In this document: one piece after another, positions 34,831 to 43,662 of the stretch
Layout of the letters: the number at the start of each line of letters is the position of its first letter
How positions within the stretch are numbered: the stretch's first letter is position 1
DNA from: Pseudomonadota bacterium
GTDB lineage: Bacteria > Pseudomonadota > Alphaproteobacteria > UBA2136 > JASBTF01
Direction: 5' to 3'
Assembly (NCBI GenBank): GCA_030148545.1
Contig: JASBTF010000002.1
Span: 237,218 to 301,217 of the forward strand
Length of the DNA: 64,000 bases
The notes under the pieces: model-generated
Database searches by the model: none
What the model saw: only the letters and a program-made list of their open reading frames with translations
Told to the model about the DNA's origin: nothing
Translations under genes and position numbers: made by a program

Positions 34831-35553
34831 ATGTCGCTCGAACTGCCGTTGACAGAGGCACAGCGCCAAGCATTGTTGCAGGATTTATTGCAAGCAGGCG
34901 TAACCGATGTGCTGACAGAAGATCATACCAGCTGGCAGCCTGTGCCAGTACCTGCATCTGTACCACAAACGCAGCCAACACCGTTGGAACAACCCGTAGC
35001 TATAGCTAAGCCAACGGCAACACAATCTAAGCCAAAAGCGCCAGCTAAGCCTAAACCACAGTCGGTAGCAGCCAGTACCGAGCCAGCACATATTTGGCAA
35101 GTGGGGCAGGGGACACGTTTAACCATTATTACTGGTGCAGAATATGCACTGCAAGATAGCCCATATCCCTTTGCGAGTGAGGAGTTAGCCCTGTTGGAGA
35201 AAATGCTAGGTGCTCTGAAAATAAGCCTAACAGACACCACTAAAATTGCTGTGGCAGTAACCGATGCTCAAGGTGGTATGTTGGCACCGCAAAGTTTACA
35301 AGCGGCTACTGAAAAGCTGAACACCATGGTGGCAGCTACTCAAGGTCCATTATTGTTGTTTGGCCAAAAGGTAGCGCAGTTACTGCTGCCACAGCAGCAA
35401 GGTACGTTGCAGCAGTTACGCCAAGGCAATTTGCACACTGTGGCTAATCGGTCAGCGTGCGTAAGTTATCATCCACGCCTTTTGTTGAAACAAGCTGCCT
35501 ACAAACGCCCAGCATGGGATGATTTGCAGAAGATGATGCCGGTATTGAGCTAA
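34831..35553 (+). CDS. degenerate family-4 uracil-DNA-glycosylase-like protein
   Basis: The N-terminal 30 residues are helical, followed by a Pro/Gln/Lys linker to about residue 85. The rest resembles family-4 uracil-DNA glycosylases: SPYPFASEELALLEKML (compare PFxGEAGxLLDKML) near residue 110 and SYHPRLLLKQAAYKRPAWDDLQ near the end. Only one Cys is present, so the four-Cys iron-sulfur cluster of the family is lost, and the usual catalytic motif GExPG is missing. It is probably a non-catalytic relative. It is coupled to slt by a one-base overlap. Confidence 0.6.
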   Translation: MSLELPLTEAQRQALLQDLLQAGVTDVLTEDHTSWQPVPVPASVPQTQPTPLEQPVAIAKPTATQSKPKAPAKPKPQSVAASTEPAHIWQVGQGTRLTIITGAEYALQDSPYPFASEELALLEKMLGALKISLTDTTKIAVAVTDAQGGMLAPQSLQAATEKLNTMVAATQGPLLLFGQKVAQLLLPQQQGTLQQLRQGNLHTVANRSACVSYHPRLLLKQAAYKRPAWDDLQKMMPVLS

Positions 35554-37313
35554 TGACACTGTGGATGCGCCCGCTGGCACTGCTATGTGCCCTTATTTTC
35601 ACTGTGCCTGCACTGGCGCAGCTAGATTTATGGCCGGCGGATGTTCCCAAAGTATTAAACGACACAGATGTGCAGGAATATCGCCAGATGTTCCGGCTTC
35701 AGCGCCAATTGCAACGCCCGCAAGTGGCTGCGATGGTAAGCGGGTTAGATGACCGTTTGCTTATGGGTCACCTGATTGCCGAGCGCTTACTGCACCCCTA
35801 TACCCGTACCCCATACAAGGATCTTCAGCGTTGGCTGAGCTACTACCACGACCATCCGCAAGCAAATGATATTCATACCTTGGCAGAAAAGCGTGCGCCA
35901 CGCAGTGCAAATCACCGTGACCCCTCCATTGGCTCGCGTTTGAGCATTGCGCGTTATAGCAATGGTAGCCGGCCTAAACAAACTGAATCAGCACCTAATA
36001 CTAAGGCGCGCCAAAAGCTGCTGCGTCGGCTAAAATATTACCGTAAGAAAGAGCAATATGACCAATCTATGTCGTTGCTCAAACAAAAGAGCACTAAGAA
36101 AACATTAGGTGAGTATAGCTGGGGCCAGGTGTGCATTACATTGGCACGTAGCATGGTAAATACCGGTAATGAAAACCGTGCGCGTATTGTTGCGGGTTGG
36201 GTAGTGCGGGATGTACCAGCATTAGCTGCCGAAGCGCATTGGCTTGCAGGCCTCGCCGCATACCGCCAAAACGATTATAACAGCGCTGCGGAGTCCTTCC
36301 GTAGTGTGGTGTACCAAGCGCCAGCAGGTAGCCAAACATATACCCGTGCGGCCTATTGGGCGGCTAAAACCTATAGCCTGTTGGGTGCGGATTCTGTTGC
36401 ACAAAGCTTTTTACGTATGGCGGTCGCCAATCGTTTTGATTTTTATGGCCAGTTGGCGGCAGCACAGCTAGACCAGCCATCACCCGTACAGTTGCGTCGA
36501 CCCCGTTTGGATGTAGAGGTGCTGGATAAGCTGTATGAGGATAAAGGTATTCGCCGTGTGGTGGCGTTGGTGCAAATTGGTGAATATGCACTGGCTCAAC
36601 AAGAGCTAAAAGCAGCATATCCCCGTGTACCATATGGTGCGGATGAAACGTTGCTTGCACTTACCGAGCGTTTGCACCTGCCAAATGCCGCGATGACACT
36701 AGCCCGCAATCTTAAGGAGCGGAACCAAGTGTTTTTGAGTGGTTTGTATCCGCTTGGCATTGCATGGGCACCACGTGGTGGCGAGTTTGAGCTAGATCCA
36801 GCCTTGATTTACGGCATTATGCGCCAAGAAAGTGCGTTTGACCCGTATATTGAATCCCGCGCTGGCGCGCGCGGCTTGATGCAAATTATGCCAGACACGG
36901 CGAGTTTCATCCGTAACAAGCAAGGCCAGCAAAAATACCCAAAACATGTGTTGTTTAACCCCGCCCGCAACTTGGAGCTGGCGCAATGGTACCTTAAACA
37001 CCTAGATACTAAATTAAGCGGTAACTTGGTGCAGATGATTGCAGCATACAACGCAGGCCCCGGTAACGTGAACAAGTGGGTAGAAGCCAAGCACATTCCA
37101 ACCGCAGACCCACTGTTGTTTATTGAGAGCATTCCCTTTAAGGAAACGCGCGGTTATGTGCGCAAAGTATTGGCTAATACGTGGGTGTACCAACAGCGTT
37201 TAAACCGTCCTGCAACTAGTTTATTACAGCTGGCACGCAACCAATGGCCCGTGCATGTGGATTACGCCACCATTCAACGCATGAACACCTCCGACCAACT
37301 CGCTGCCCGATAG
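35553..37313 (+). CDS. slt: soluble lytic transglycosylase
   Basis: A periplasmic enzyme that cleaves peptidoglycan to 1,6-anhydromuropeptides. Signal peptide (cleavage after ALA, residue 22). A long superhelical U-shaped domain of alpha repeats (about 40-400) leads to the C-terminal SLT domain with catalytic Glu in MRQESAFDPYIESRAGARGLMQIM (about residue 425, given here as its two halves MRQESAFDP and GLMQIM) and AAYNAGPGNV. 586 residues, the Slt70 class. Confidence 0.93.
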   Translation: MTLWMRPLALLCALIFTVPALAQLDLWPADVPKVLNDTDVQEYRQMFRLQRQLQRPQVAAMVSGLDDRLLMGHLIAERLLHPYTRTPYKDLQRWLSYYHDHPQANDIHTLAEKRAPRSANHRDPSIGSRLSIARYSNGSRPKQTESAPNTKARQKLLRRLKYYRKKEQYDQSMSLLKQKSTKKTLGEYSWGQVCITLARSMVNTGNENRARIVAGWVVRDVPALAAEAHWLAGLAAYRQNDYNSAAESFRSVVYQAPAGSQTYTRAAYWAAKTYSLLGADSVAQSFLRMAVANRFDFYGQLAAAQLDQPSPVQLRRPRLDVEVLDKLYEDKGIRRVVALVQIGEYALAQQELKAAYPRVPYGADETLLALTERLHLPNAAMTLARNLKERNQVFLSGLYPLGIAWAPRGGEFELDPALIYGIMRQESAFDPYIESRAGARGLMQIMPDTASFIRNKQGQQKYPKHVLFNPARNLELAQWYLKHLDTKLSGNLVQMIAAYNAGPGNVNKWVEAKHIPTADPLLFIESIPFKETRGYVRKVLANTWVYQQRLNRPATSLLQLARNQWPVHVDYATIQRMNTSDQLAAR

Positions 37314-37346
37314 CGCTAGCCAACCGCTGCCATTCATGGCAGGGTA

Positions 37347-37970
37347 ATGCCCATGCTAGATTACTCTCATGAAAAACAAGCTCAGCAACAAGGTTACCGC
37401 TGTATTACCGGTGTGGATGAGGTTGGCCGTGGCCCGTGGGCTGGGCCAGTTGTAGCAGCAGCTGTTGTGCTGGATGAGGCTCATATTCCAGCTGGATTAA
37501 ACGATTCTAAAAAGCTGAGCGCTAAAAAGCGTGAGCAATTGGCAGAGCAAATTCATCAGACCGCGTTAGCAGTTAACATTGTAGAAGTTTCACCACAGCA
37601 AATTGACCAGCTTAATATTCGCCAAGCTACATTATTGGCCATGCGTCAAGCTGTGCAGGGGCTAAGTACAACAGCAGATTTTGCCTTTATTGATGGGCGA
37701 GATGTGCCACCAGAGCTAGGCTGTGCCGCTCAGTCGGTTATTAAAGGCGATGGCACGGTACAGAGCATTGCCGCAGCAGCTATTGTAGCCAAAGTGTACC
37801 GTGACCAGCTGATGGCACAACTGCATGAGGATTTTCCACACTACGGGTGGGACAGTAATGCTGGTTATGGCACTAAAACACATCAGGAAGGTTTGGCGCA
37901 GCATGGGGTTACCCAGCATCATCGGCAATCGTTTGCACCCATTAAAGCATTGGTGCAACAAGCCGCATGA
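37347..37970 (+). CDS. rnhB: ribonuclease HII
   Basis: It removes ribonucleotides from DNA. The active site begins GVDEVGRGPWAGPV (about residue 22), with the other acidic positions in ILNDSKKLS-type (LNDSKKLS) and FIDGRD. 207 residues, normal. It overlaps the glycosyltransferase gene by 4 bp (ATGA). Confidence 0.95.
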   Translation: MPMLDYSHEKQAQQQGYRCITGVDEVGRGPWAGPVVAAAVVLDEAHIPAGLNDSKKLSAKKREQLAEQIHQTALAVNIVEVSPQQIDQLNIRQATLLAMRQAVQGLSTTADFAFIDGRDVPPELGCAAQSVIKGDGTVQSIAAAAIVAKVYRDQLMAQLHEDFPHYGWDSNAGYGTKTHQEGLAQHGVTQHHRQSFAPIKALVQQAA

Positions 37971-39049
37971 GTACGTCTGAACATCATTTTATACTTTATG
38001 CTGCTCATACTCAGCACGGTGGCGGGCTTACGTATTTACATGGCATTTTGCCGGAGTTGGCCAAAATGGAAAACACTCGCTGGACAGTTATTACGCCGTC
38101 TAAAATCAGCTTAGTGCCCTTACCAAAAGGGGTGGAGGTTTTGCACTGGGATTTACCTAAAAACTTTGTACTTAAACACCTGTATGAGCAGTTTGTTGTA
38201 CCGTTTAAGTTGCGTGCGCTAAAAGCCAAGGCAGTACTGTGCAATGCTAACTATGTACCCCTATTGGCGCCTAACCCTATGCCGATTTTACACAACGACC
38301 CTAGCAGTAGTAGCCAGCGGCTGTATTGGTGGGCGCTTAAGCAGCTTACCAAGTTGGGTTTGTGGCGTGCTAAAACAGCATTTAGCGTAAGCGCTGGTAT
38401 TGTACCGTATTATGCCAAAGGTAAGGCTGCGCAAAAAATTACCATTGCAGCGCCAGGGCTGCCCGACCTGCCATGGCAAGCACCACCATTACGCGTAAAA
38501 AACAAGATTATTGCCGTGGGGGATATGTACCCGCAAAAGAATTACCCACTGCTGGTTGATGCCTTTGCCAAATTACAAAGCAAACTACCAGTTACTAAAT
38601 TAGAAATTATTGGCGATACGCTGCATGAGCAAACGGTTGCTCAGATAGAGCAAAAAATTGCTGAACATAAGCTAGCGGGTAAGGTAAAGCTGCACGGTAA
38701 GTTGGCGCACAAACAAGCTTTAAAGCACATTGCCGAGGCCAGTGTGTTGGTTAATTTATCCGAGGCTGAATCAGTTTGCTTACCCGTACTGGAAGCTATG
38801 CAATGCGGCACACCGGTAGTGAGCAATGACCTTCCTGCTGTGGTAGATGCCGCCGGCCCAGCTGTGGTGTATGTGAGCTTAGATAAGGGGGGAGATCTCT
38901 CTGCCGCGGTGGCCATTGCTTTATTAGGTGTGTTGAGTGATTTAACGATCGCCAAACATTTAGGGACCATGGGCCAGCAAAAAATTGCTGAGCGCACATG
39001 GGTACATACGGGTAATGCCATGCGTGATACATTACAAAAATACCTTTAG
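37967..39049 (+). CDS. glycosyltransferase, GT4 family
   Basis: A retaining GT-B glycosyltransferase using an activated sugar. The N-terminal domain has a Gly-rich HGGGLTYL loop (about residue 17). The C-terminal domain contains the GT4 motif E-x7-E in EAESVCLPVLEAM (about residues 265-277) followed by GTPVVSNDLPAV. The acceptor is unknown; a cell-surface polysaccharide is likely. The N-terminal position of rnhB upstream is unrelated. A terminator follows. Confidence 0.88.
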   Translation: MSTSEHHFILYAAHTQHGGGLTYLHGILPELAKMENTRWTVITPSKISLVPLPKGVEVLHWDLPKNFVLKHLYEQFVVPFKLRALKAKAVLCNANYVPLLAPNPMPILHNDPSSSSQRLYWWALKQLTKLGLWRAKTAFSVSAGIVPYYAKGKAAQKITIAAPGLPDLPWQAPPLRVKNKIIAVGDMYPQKNYPLLVDAFAKLQSKLPVTKLEIIGDTLHEQTVAQIEQKIAEHKLAGKVKLHGKLAHKQALKHIAEASVLVNLSEAESVCLPVLEAMQCGTPVVSNDLPAVVDAAGPAVVYVSLDKGGDLSAAVAIALLGVLSDLTIAKHLGTMGQQKIAERTWVHTGNAMRDTLQKYL

Positions 39050-39052
39050 CAC

Positions 39053-39082
39053 AAAAAAAGAGCCCCCTGTGGGGGCTTTTAT
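39053..39082 (+). terminator. terminator
   Basis: AGCCCCC, TGT, GGGGGCT with preceding A7 and following TTTT. It also serves the convergent orphan gene at 39090. Confidence 0.9.
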
Positions 39083-39089
39083 AAAGGGC

Positions 39090-39326
39090 TTATCTCAGGC
39101 TACAGCAGTGTAAGAAATAGAGCATTTCTTTGGGCTGCCAGTTTAAAGCTTCTAGCTTCTTAAATTTGTCATATATGGCTTGGCGAAGCATAGATTTTTT
39201 CCCTTCTGCAGATCTTTTTAGGTTTCTTTGTATTTGCTGTTGAATGGTAGCAAAGCTCTGAGCTTTTTGCTGAATTTCAGCTTTTCGGGGTTCTGGTATG
39301 TCGGAAAAGTCAGTTGGGTCAGCCAT
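39090..39326 (-). CDS. orphan helical protein 1 (78 aa)
   Basis: I place the start at 39326, where GGGAG sits nine bases upstream. An upstream extension to 39413 would run through the terminator stem. It is small and basic, with long helices (KAEIQQKAQSFATIQQQIQRN). No family recognised. First of three consecutive minus-strand unknown genes, separated from the next by that gene's terminator. Confidence 0.55.
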   Translation of the reverse strand: MADPTDFSDIPEPRKAEIQQKAQSFATIQQQIQRNLKRSAEGKKSMLRQAIYDKFKKLEALNWQPKEMLYFLHCCSLR

Positions 39327-39383
39327 GGTGCGGGCTCCCTTAAAAAATGAGTGAGTAAGCGATAATCTCATGAATGTAGCAAA

Positions 39384-39412
39384 AAGAAAAGAGCCCCCTT
39401 GCGAGGGGCTCA
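39384..39412 (-). terminator. terminator of the 39410-39949 gene
   Basis: GAGCCCC and GGGGCTC arms. The stem overlaps the stop codon of the gene, and the minus strand ends in TTTTCTTTT. Confidence 0.8.
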
Positions 39413-39949
39413 AAATAGGTTCAAAAAGTTTGTTTGAGTATGTGGTTTGCCACGTTCTCGGTATGGCGTATCTTCTGGAAGTTCTTCAGGCTGCTTAAAT
39501 TCGAATTTGTAAGCAATATGAGGAACATTCTTATCCCAATAATCACCCCAGAGGTAATTACGCAGCAAGTTAATACCAGTTTTGATACGATCATCCGTGG
39601 TGCTTTCAAAATCTTCATAAAATCCTATAAAGAGTTCGTGGGCACGTAACAATTCGTTTACCAGAGCTTGTTGGGCATCACTCCAGTAGTAAGGCTCGTT
39701 TTGGGGAGTATATCCCGTAACTTTACGCCCAAAATCTGGGTGCACCATGCCACGATCGCGCTGCTCGGCCTTTTCACGAGCTTCTTTAGCCACAATTTTT
39801 TGAACCTTACTCACACGTTGAATAGCGTTAGCAAGTTCTTTATATACCTCAAACTTTAGAGCACGGCCAAACCACTGAAAAGCTTGGTATTGATTACCCA
39901 CCTTACCTTTGGGGAAGGTGCGGTTGAGGTCACTTTTAAAGTTTCCCAT
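39410..39949 (-). CDS. orphan helical protein 2 (179 aa)
   Basis: A soluble helical protein with AGAGG before the ATG. The N-terminal region (about 20-70) is charged and helical. The centre has YTPQNEPYYWSDAQQALVNELL, and the C-terminus is rich in aromatic and acidic residues. No signal peptide, membrane segment or recognisable family. It lies between the other two orphan genes in the same orientation, 57 bp after the 40007 gene. Confidence 0.6.
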   Translation of the reverse strand: MGNFKSDLNRTFPKGKVGNQYQAFQWFGRALKFEVYKELANAIQRVSKVQKIVAKEAREKAEQRDRGMVHPDFGRKVTGYTPQNEPYYWSDAQQALVNELLRAHELFIGFYEDFESTTDDRIKTGINLLRNYLWGDYWDKNVPHIAYKFEFKQPEELPEDTPYRERGKPHTQTNFLNLF

Positions 39950-40006
39950 GTTAACCTCTTTTCTAAAAGGTTGTGGGGGCGCTTGCGCGCCCCCAGGGGT
40001 AAAGTG

Positions 40007-40543
40007 TTAGGCGGTTGCTGTATGTCGCGATTGGCCAAAGTTCGGTCGGATGATATTGTTATCGTCGCTCTGAACAATGGTGAACCGTTTCGGTGCACGC
40101 AGCTGTGCAACGCCATTCAAAAACTCTCGCCGCCACTTGTAAGAAAAGCAGTGGTCTCGCAGAGCATTGAGTGCCATTTTAGTCGAGTCGTAGGACTCAT
40201 CAGTGGCCTCTTTGAACAAGTCAGCTACACAGCCTTGCACCGCCACCATAGCATCTTGCCAAGCTGTTTTAGCCTCAGCAAAAACTTCGGTTTCCGCAGC
40301 GGTGGGTCGAGTAGAGCGGTGAGCTTCATTATCTTTTTCTACAGCTTCACCTTCATAGCGTTGCGCATCGTTGCGCATGGCCATTTGGCGGCGTTGTTTG
40401 CGGTAGCTTTCCAGAACATTGTGATGCTCATTATAAGCAGTTGCAGCTGCTTTGAGCAGGGTAATGGCCGTACGCAGTGCTTGTGCGTTCTGGCCGGAGA
40501 CTTGCTCGTATTGCGTTACGAGCGCTTCAAGTTTCGTAGCCAT
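40007..40543 (-). CDS. orphan helical protein 3 (178 aa)
   Basis: AGGAGG is correctly spaced before the ATG. Residues 1-140 form several long helices with Ala, Gln and Glu ([39 protein letters not shown]), then a short basic tail with [12 protein letters not shown]. The pattern recalls coiled-coil or phasin-like proteins but no family is established. It is the promoter-proximal gene of the three and has a structured leader (40562-40611). Confidence 0.6.
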   Translation of the reverse strand: MATKLEALVTQYEQVSGQNAQALRTAITLLKAAATAYNEHHNVLESYRKQRRQMAMRNDAQRYEGEAVEKDNEAHRSTRPTAAETEVFAEAKTAWQDAMVAVQGCVADLFKEATDESYDSTKMALNALRDHCFSYKWRREFLNGVAQLRAPKRFTIVQSDDNNIIRPNFGQSRHTATA

Positions 40544-40561
40544 ATCGGCCTCCTAAGAAAA

Positions 40562-40611
40562 GGGAACGGTGCGTGTGCTACCGGATCACCCGGCAACTTT
40601 TTATCGTTCCC
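40562..40611 (-). promoter_or_regulatory. structured leader of the orphan cluster
   Basis: GGGAACG at 40562-40568 pairs with CGTTCCC at 40605-40611, enclosing an inner ACCGG / CCGGC-type hairpin. On the minus strand it would sit in the 5' leader, just upstream of the AGGAGG. It could be a regulatory RNA fold or an operator shared with uvrB. Confidence 0.45.
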
Positions 40612-40644
40612 GAATTGAACATTGTGCTATTACATGTAGTGCGT

Positions 40645-42711
40645 ATGACGAAAAAATCAAGCCCCGTGTTAGCAGCCGACCCACAAATTACCCGTAGTGG
40701 TGCGGCAGAGTTCGATTTTAACACCAAATTTAAACCCGCAGGGGACCAACCCCAAGCCATTGCTGACCTTACCAAATGGTTGGGTGAGGGCAGTCGCGAC
40801 AATGTGCTACTGGGGGTAACTGGTAGTGGTAAAACGTTTACCATGGCTAATATTATTGTGCAGTCGGGTCGTCCGGCCATTATTATGGCGCATAACAAAA
40901 CACTGGCCGCACAGTTGTATGAAGAGTTTAAAGAGTTCTTCCCCAACAATGCGGTGGAGTATTTTGTGAGTTATTACGATTATTATCAGCCCGAGGCCTA
41001 TGTAGCGCGTAGCGATACCTACATTGAAAAAACTGCCCAAGTAAACGAGCAAATTGACCGTTTGCGCCACAGTGCCACACGCATGCTGCTAGAGCGCCGC
41101 GATGTGATTATTGTTGCCTCAGTAAGTTGCATTTATGGCCTTGGCGATCCTGAGAGCTATGCCGAAATGCTGATTCCGCTCAGCGTGGGCGATACAGTAG
41201 TGCGTGAGGAGTTGTTTGCCGGACTGGTAAACTTGCAGTACCAGCGTAATGAGGCGGCATTCTTCCGCGGGACATTCCGCAGCAAAGGCGATGTGATTGA
41301 TATTGCGCCCAGCCACCTGGAGGACGAGGCGTGGCGCTTAGTGATGTTCGATGACGAGTTGGAGGAAATTCAACGACTGGACCCACTAACGGGCGAAAAA
41401 ATTGGTACGCTGCAGCACATTACCATTTACCCTAACAGCCACTATGTAACGCCTAAGCCTGCGCTGCAACGCGCCATTAGCGGCATTAAAGAGGAACTAA
41501 AAGTACGCCTTGCCGAGCTAGAAGCCGACGGTAAACTGTTAGAAGCGCAGCGCCTAAACGAACGCACAACGTTTGACTTGGAGATGATGACCACAGTTGG
41601 CTATTGCAACGGTATTGAGAACTACAGCCGTCACCTTAGCGGCCGCGCACCGGGCGAGGCACCGCCAACCTTGTTTGATTATTTGCCAGAGGATGCACTG
41701 CTGTTTGTGGATGAAAGTCATGTGAGTGTCTCCCAAGTGGGCGGTATGTATAAGGGTGACCGCGCGCGTAAGGAGAACTTGGTGAACTATGGTTTCCGCC
41801 TGCCAAGTGCAGTGGACAACCGCCCGCTGAAATTTGAGGAGTGGGACGCCCGCCGCCCACAAACCGTGTATGTGAGCGCTACCCCCGCCAAGCATGAAAT
41901 GGAACTGGCCAAGGCACATGTGACCGAGCAAGTGGTACGCCCCACAGGGTTGGTGGATCCACCAGTGGAAATCCGCAAAACCGAAGGCCAAATTGATGAC
42001 CTGATGGCGGAGATTATCACCACGAGAGAAGCGGGTTTCCGCACCTTGGTAACCACGCTAACTAAAAAAATGGCCGAGCAACTCACCGAGTACTTGAGCG
42101 AGAACGGCGTGCGTGTGCGTTACCTGCACAGCGATATTGACACCATTGAACGTGCAGAAATTATTCGTGACCTGCGCCTTGGCGCATTTGATGTGTTGGT
42201 AGGCATTAACCTACTACGTGAAGGGCTGGATATCCCAGAAGTAGCGTTGGTAGCTATTTTGGATGCCGATAAGGAAGGTTTTTTGCGTAGCACCACGTCG
42301 CTGATTCAAACCATTGGCCGTGCCGCCCGTAACAGCGAGGGTAAAGCCGTGCTCTATGCAGATGTGATGACCGACAGCATGAAAGCTGCACTGGCCGAGG
42401 CTGAGCGTCGCCGCCAAAAGCAGCTGGCTCATAACGAGGAACATGGCATTACGCCGCAAACAGTCATCCGTGAAGTACGCCAAGGTATTGCCGGCATTAG
42501 CGAGAGCGATGGTACGAAAGGCAAACAAAAACGCCAAAAAGATGCTGCCCGTAAGGTGAAAAGCCAAGGTATTGTGGACCTACCGGCCGAGATTGAAGCG
42601 ATTAAAAAACAAATGTTACAAGCCGCCGAAGATTTGGAATTTGAAACCGCCGCCAAACTTCGCGACCGCGTACACGAGCTAGAGCGCCTGCAACTTGGGC
42701 TGGGAGAGTAG
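40645..42711 (+). CDS. uvrB: excinuclease ABC subunit B (UvrB)
   Basis: The DNA-damage recognition helicase of nucleotide excision repair. Start at the ATG at 40645. It shows Walker [14 protein letters not shown] (about residue 53), the beta-hairpin region [10 protein letters not shown] (about 108-117), the DExD/H motif DESHVSVSQ, the helicase motif TIGRAARN (about 555), and the C-terminal UVR domain that contacts UvrC ([17 protein letters not shown]). 688 residues, full length. It is divergent from the orphan cluster. Confidence 0.98.
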   Translation: MTKKSSPVLAADPQITRSGAAEFDFNTKFKPAGDQPQAIADLTKWLGEGSRDNVLLGVTGSGKTFTMANIIVQSGRPAIIMAHNKTLAAQLYEEFKEFFPNNAVEYFVSYYDYYQPEAYVARSDTYIEKTAQVNEQIDRLRHSATRMLLERRDVIIVASVSCIYGLGDPESYAEMLIPLSVGDTVVREELFAGLVNLQYQRNEAAFFRGTFRSKGDVIDIAPSHLEDEAWRLVMFDDELEEIQRLDPLTGEKIGTLQHITIYPNSHYVTPKPALQRAISGIKEELKVRLAELEADGKLLEAQRLNERTTFDLEMMTTVGYCNGIENYSRHLSGRAPGEAPPTLFDYLPEDALLFVDESHVSVSQVGGMYKGDRARKENLVNYGFRLPSAVDNRPLKFEEWDARRPQTVYVSATPAKHEMELAKAHVTEQVVRPTGLVDPPVEIRKTEGQIDDLMAEIITTREAGFRTLVTTLTKKMAEQLTEYLSENGVRVRYLHSDIDTIERAEIIRDLRLGAFDVLVGINLLREGLDIPEVALVAILDADKEGFLRSTTSLIQTIGRAARNSEGKAVLYADVMTDSMKAALAEAERRRQKQLAHNEEHGITPQTVIREVRQGIAGISESDGTKGKQKRQKDAARKVKSQGIVDLPAEIEAIKKQMLQAAEDLEFETAAKLRDRVHELERLQLGLGE

Positions 42712-42712
42712 T

Positions 42713-43600
42713 ATGAAAGTTGGGCTAATTACACGTTTTGAGTCTATTAATTGGCATAGTTTTCCGGACCGTATTCGTGAAGAGTTTGAAAAACGTGGCC
42801 ATAGTTACACCGTGATAAACCCGGCAGATATTGCCATTATTTATGATGGCGATAGCTTTCCATTACGTTATGAGCACGATGATTTAAATAGTATCGATAT
42901 TTTTGATCATGCTTTTAGGAGTGATGATAACCATGGCTGGGAAATTGCCGCTTGCTTACATAACTGGCATTACAATGTGCTGCGGCCAGAGCGTGACCCA
43001 CGAGGCGATAAGGTAACCATGGCCCGCCTGTTTGCCCGAGCAGGCATACGTATGCCGCGTAGTGCAGTGCTAGACCATGAAGTTAACATGGCAAAGGTGG
43101 TAGAAGAGCTGGGCGGCTACCCAGTAGTGGGTAAGGCTCGTAATGGTAGCCAAGGGCGTAATGTAGCAATGATAAATAGTGATGCTGAACTACAAGCGTT
43201 TATTACTGAGGCACAAAAAGTTGCCCCTAATTTTTTACTGCAAGAGGTGATACGTCCACTGGGTAGTGATATCCGTGTGTTTGTAGTGGGGGATCGTGCA
43301 GTAGCTGCAATGAAACGTTTTGCACCAGAAGGGGATTTTCGGAGTAATTATTCGCTTTCTCAGCATGCAGAGCCATTTGAAATAACGGCAGAAATAGAAA
43401 CCTTAGCCGTACAGGTGGCAAAGCTGTATCAAACCAATTTTTGTGGTGTGGATATTATGATCTCCAATGGTGAGCTCATTGTGATTGAAATTAACAAGGC
43501 CCCCGGTTTAAAGGGGATTGAAAGTGTAACCAACATTAACGTTGCAGCCAAAGTAGTTGCCTTTTACGAGCAGCAGTTTACTGCATCACAAGCTGCTTAA
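42713..43600 (+). CDS. RimK-like ATP-grasp ligase
   Basis: An ATP-dependent carboxylate-amine ligase related to RimK, the enzyme that adds Glu residues to ribosomal protein S6. It has the ATP-grasp pattern GKARNGSQGRNVAMI (about residue 142) and the metal site CGVDIMISNGELIVIEINKAPGLKG toward the end, given here as CGVDIM and EINKAPGLKG. 295 residues. It starts one base after the uvrB stop, so it is translationally coupled to uvrB. The substrate cannot be deduced. Confidence 0.85.
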   Translation: MKVGLITRFESINWHSFPDRIREEFEKRGHSYTVINPADIAIIYDGDSFPLRYEHDDLNSIDIFDHAFRSDDNHGWEIAACLHNWHYNVLRPERDPRGDKVTMARLFARAGIRMPRSAVLDHEVNMAKVVEELGGYPVVGKARNGSQGRNVAMINSDAELQAFITEAQKVAPNFLLQEVIRPLGSDIRVFVVGDRAVAAMKRFAPEGDFRSNYSLSQHAEPFEITAEIETLAVQVAKLYQTNFCGVDIMISNGELIVIEINKAPGLKGIESVTNINVAAKVVAFYEQQFTASQAA

Positions 43601-43615
43601 TTAGATTTGAAAAAA

Positions 43616-43650
43616 TAAAAAAGCCCCGCTGGTAAAAACCAGCGGGGTGG
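43616..43650 (-). terminator. terminator
   Basis: CCCCGCTGGT, AAAA, ACCAGCGGGG. The T-rich run is on the minus strand, serving the orphan gene at 43663; it also lies after the RimK-like gene. Confidence 0.85.
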
Positions 43651-43662
43651 GTGAATAGTGGG

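Noticed and set aside
40604-40618. GTTC-N7-GAAC near the uvrB promoter as a LexA site
   Set aside because: The alphaproteobacterial SOS box is a direct repeat GTTC-N7-GTTC, while this is an inverted one; it overlaps the leader hairpin and may be chance.
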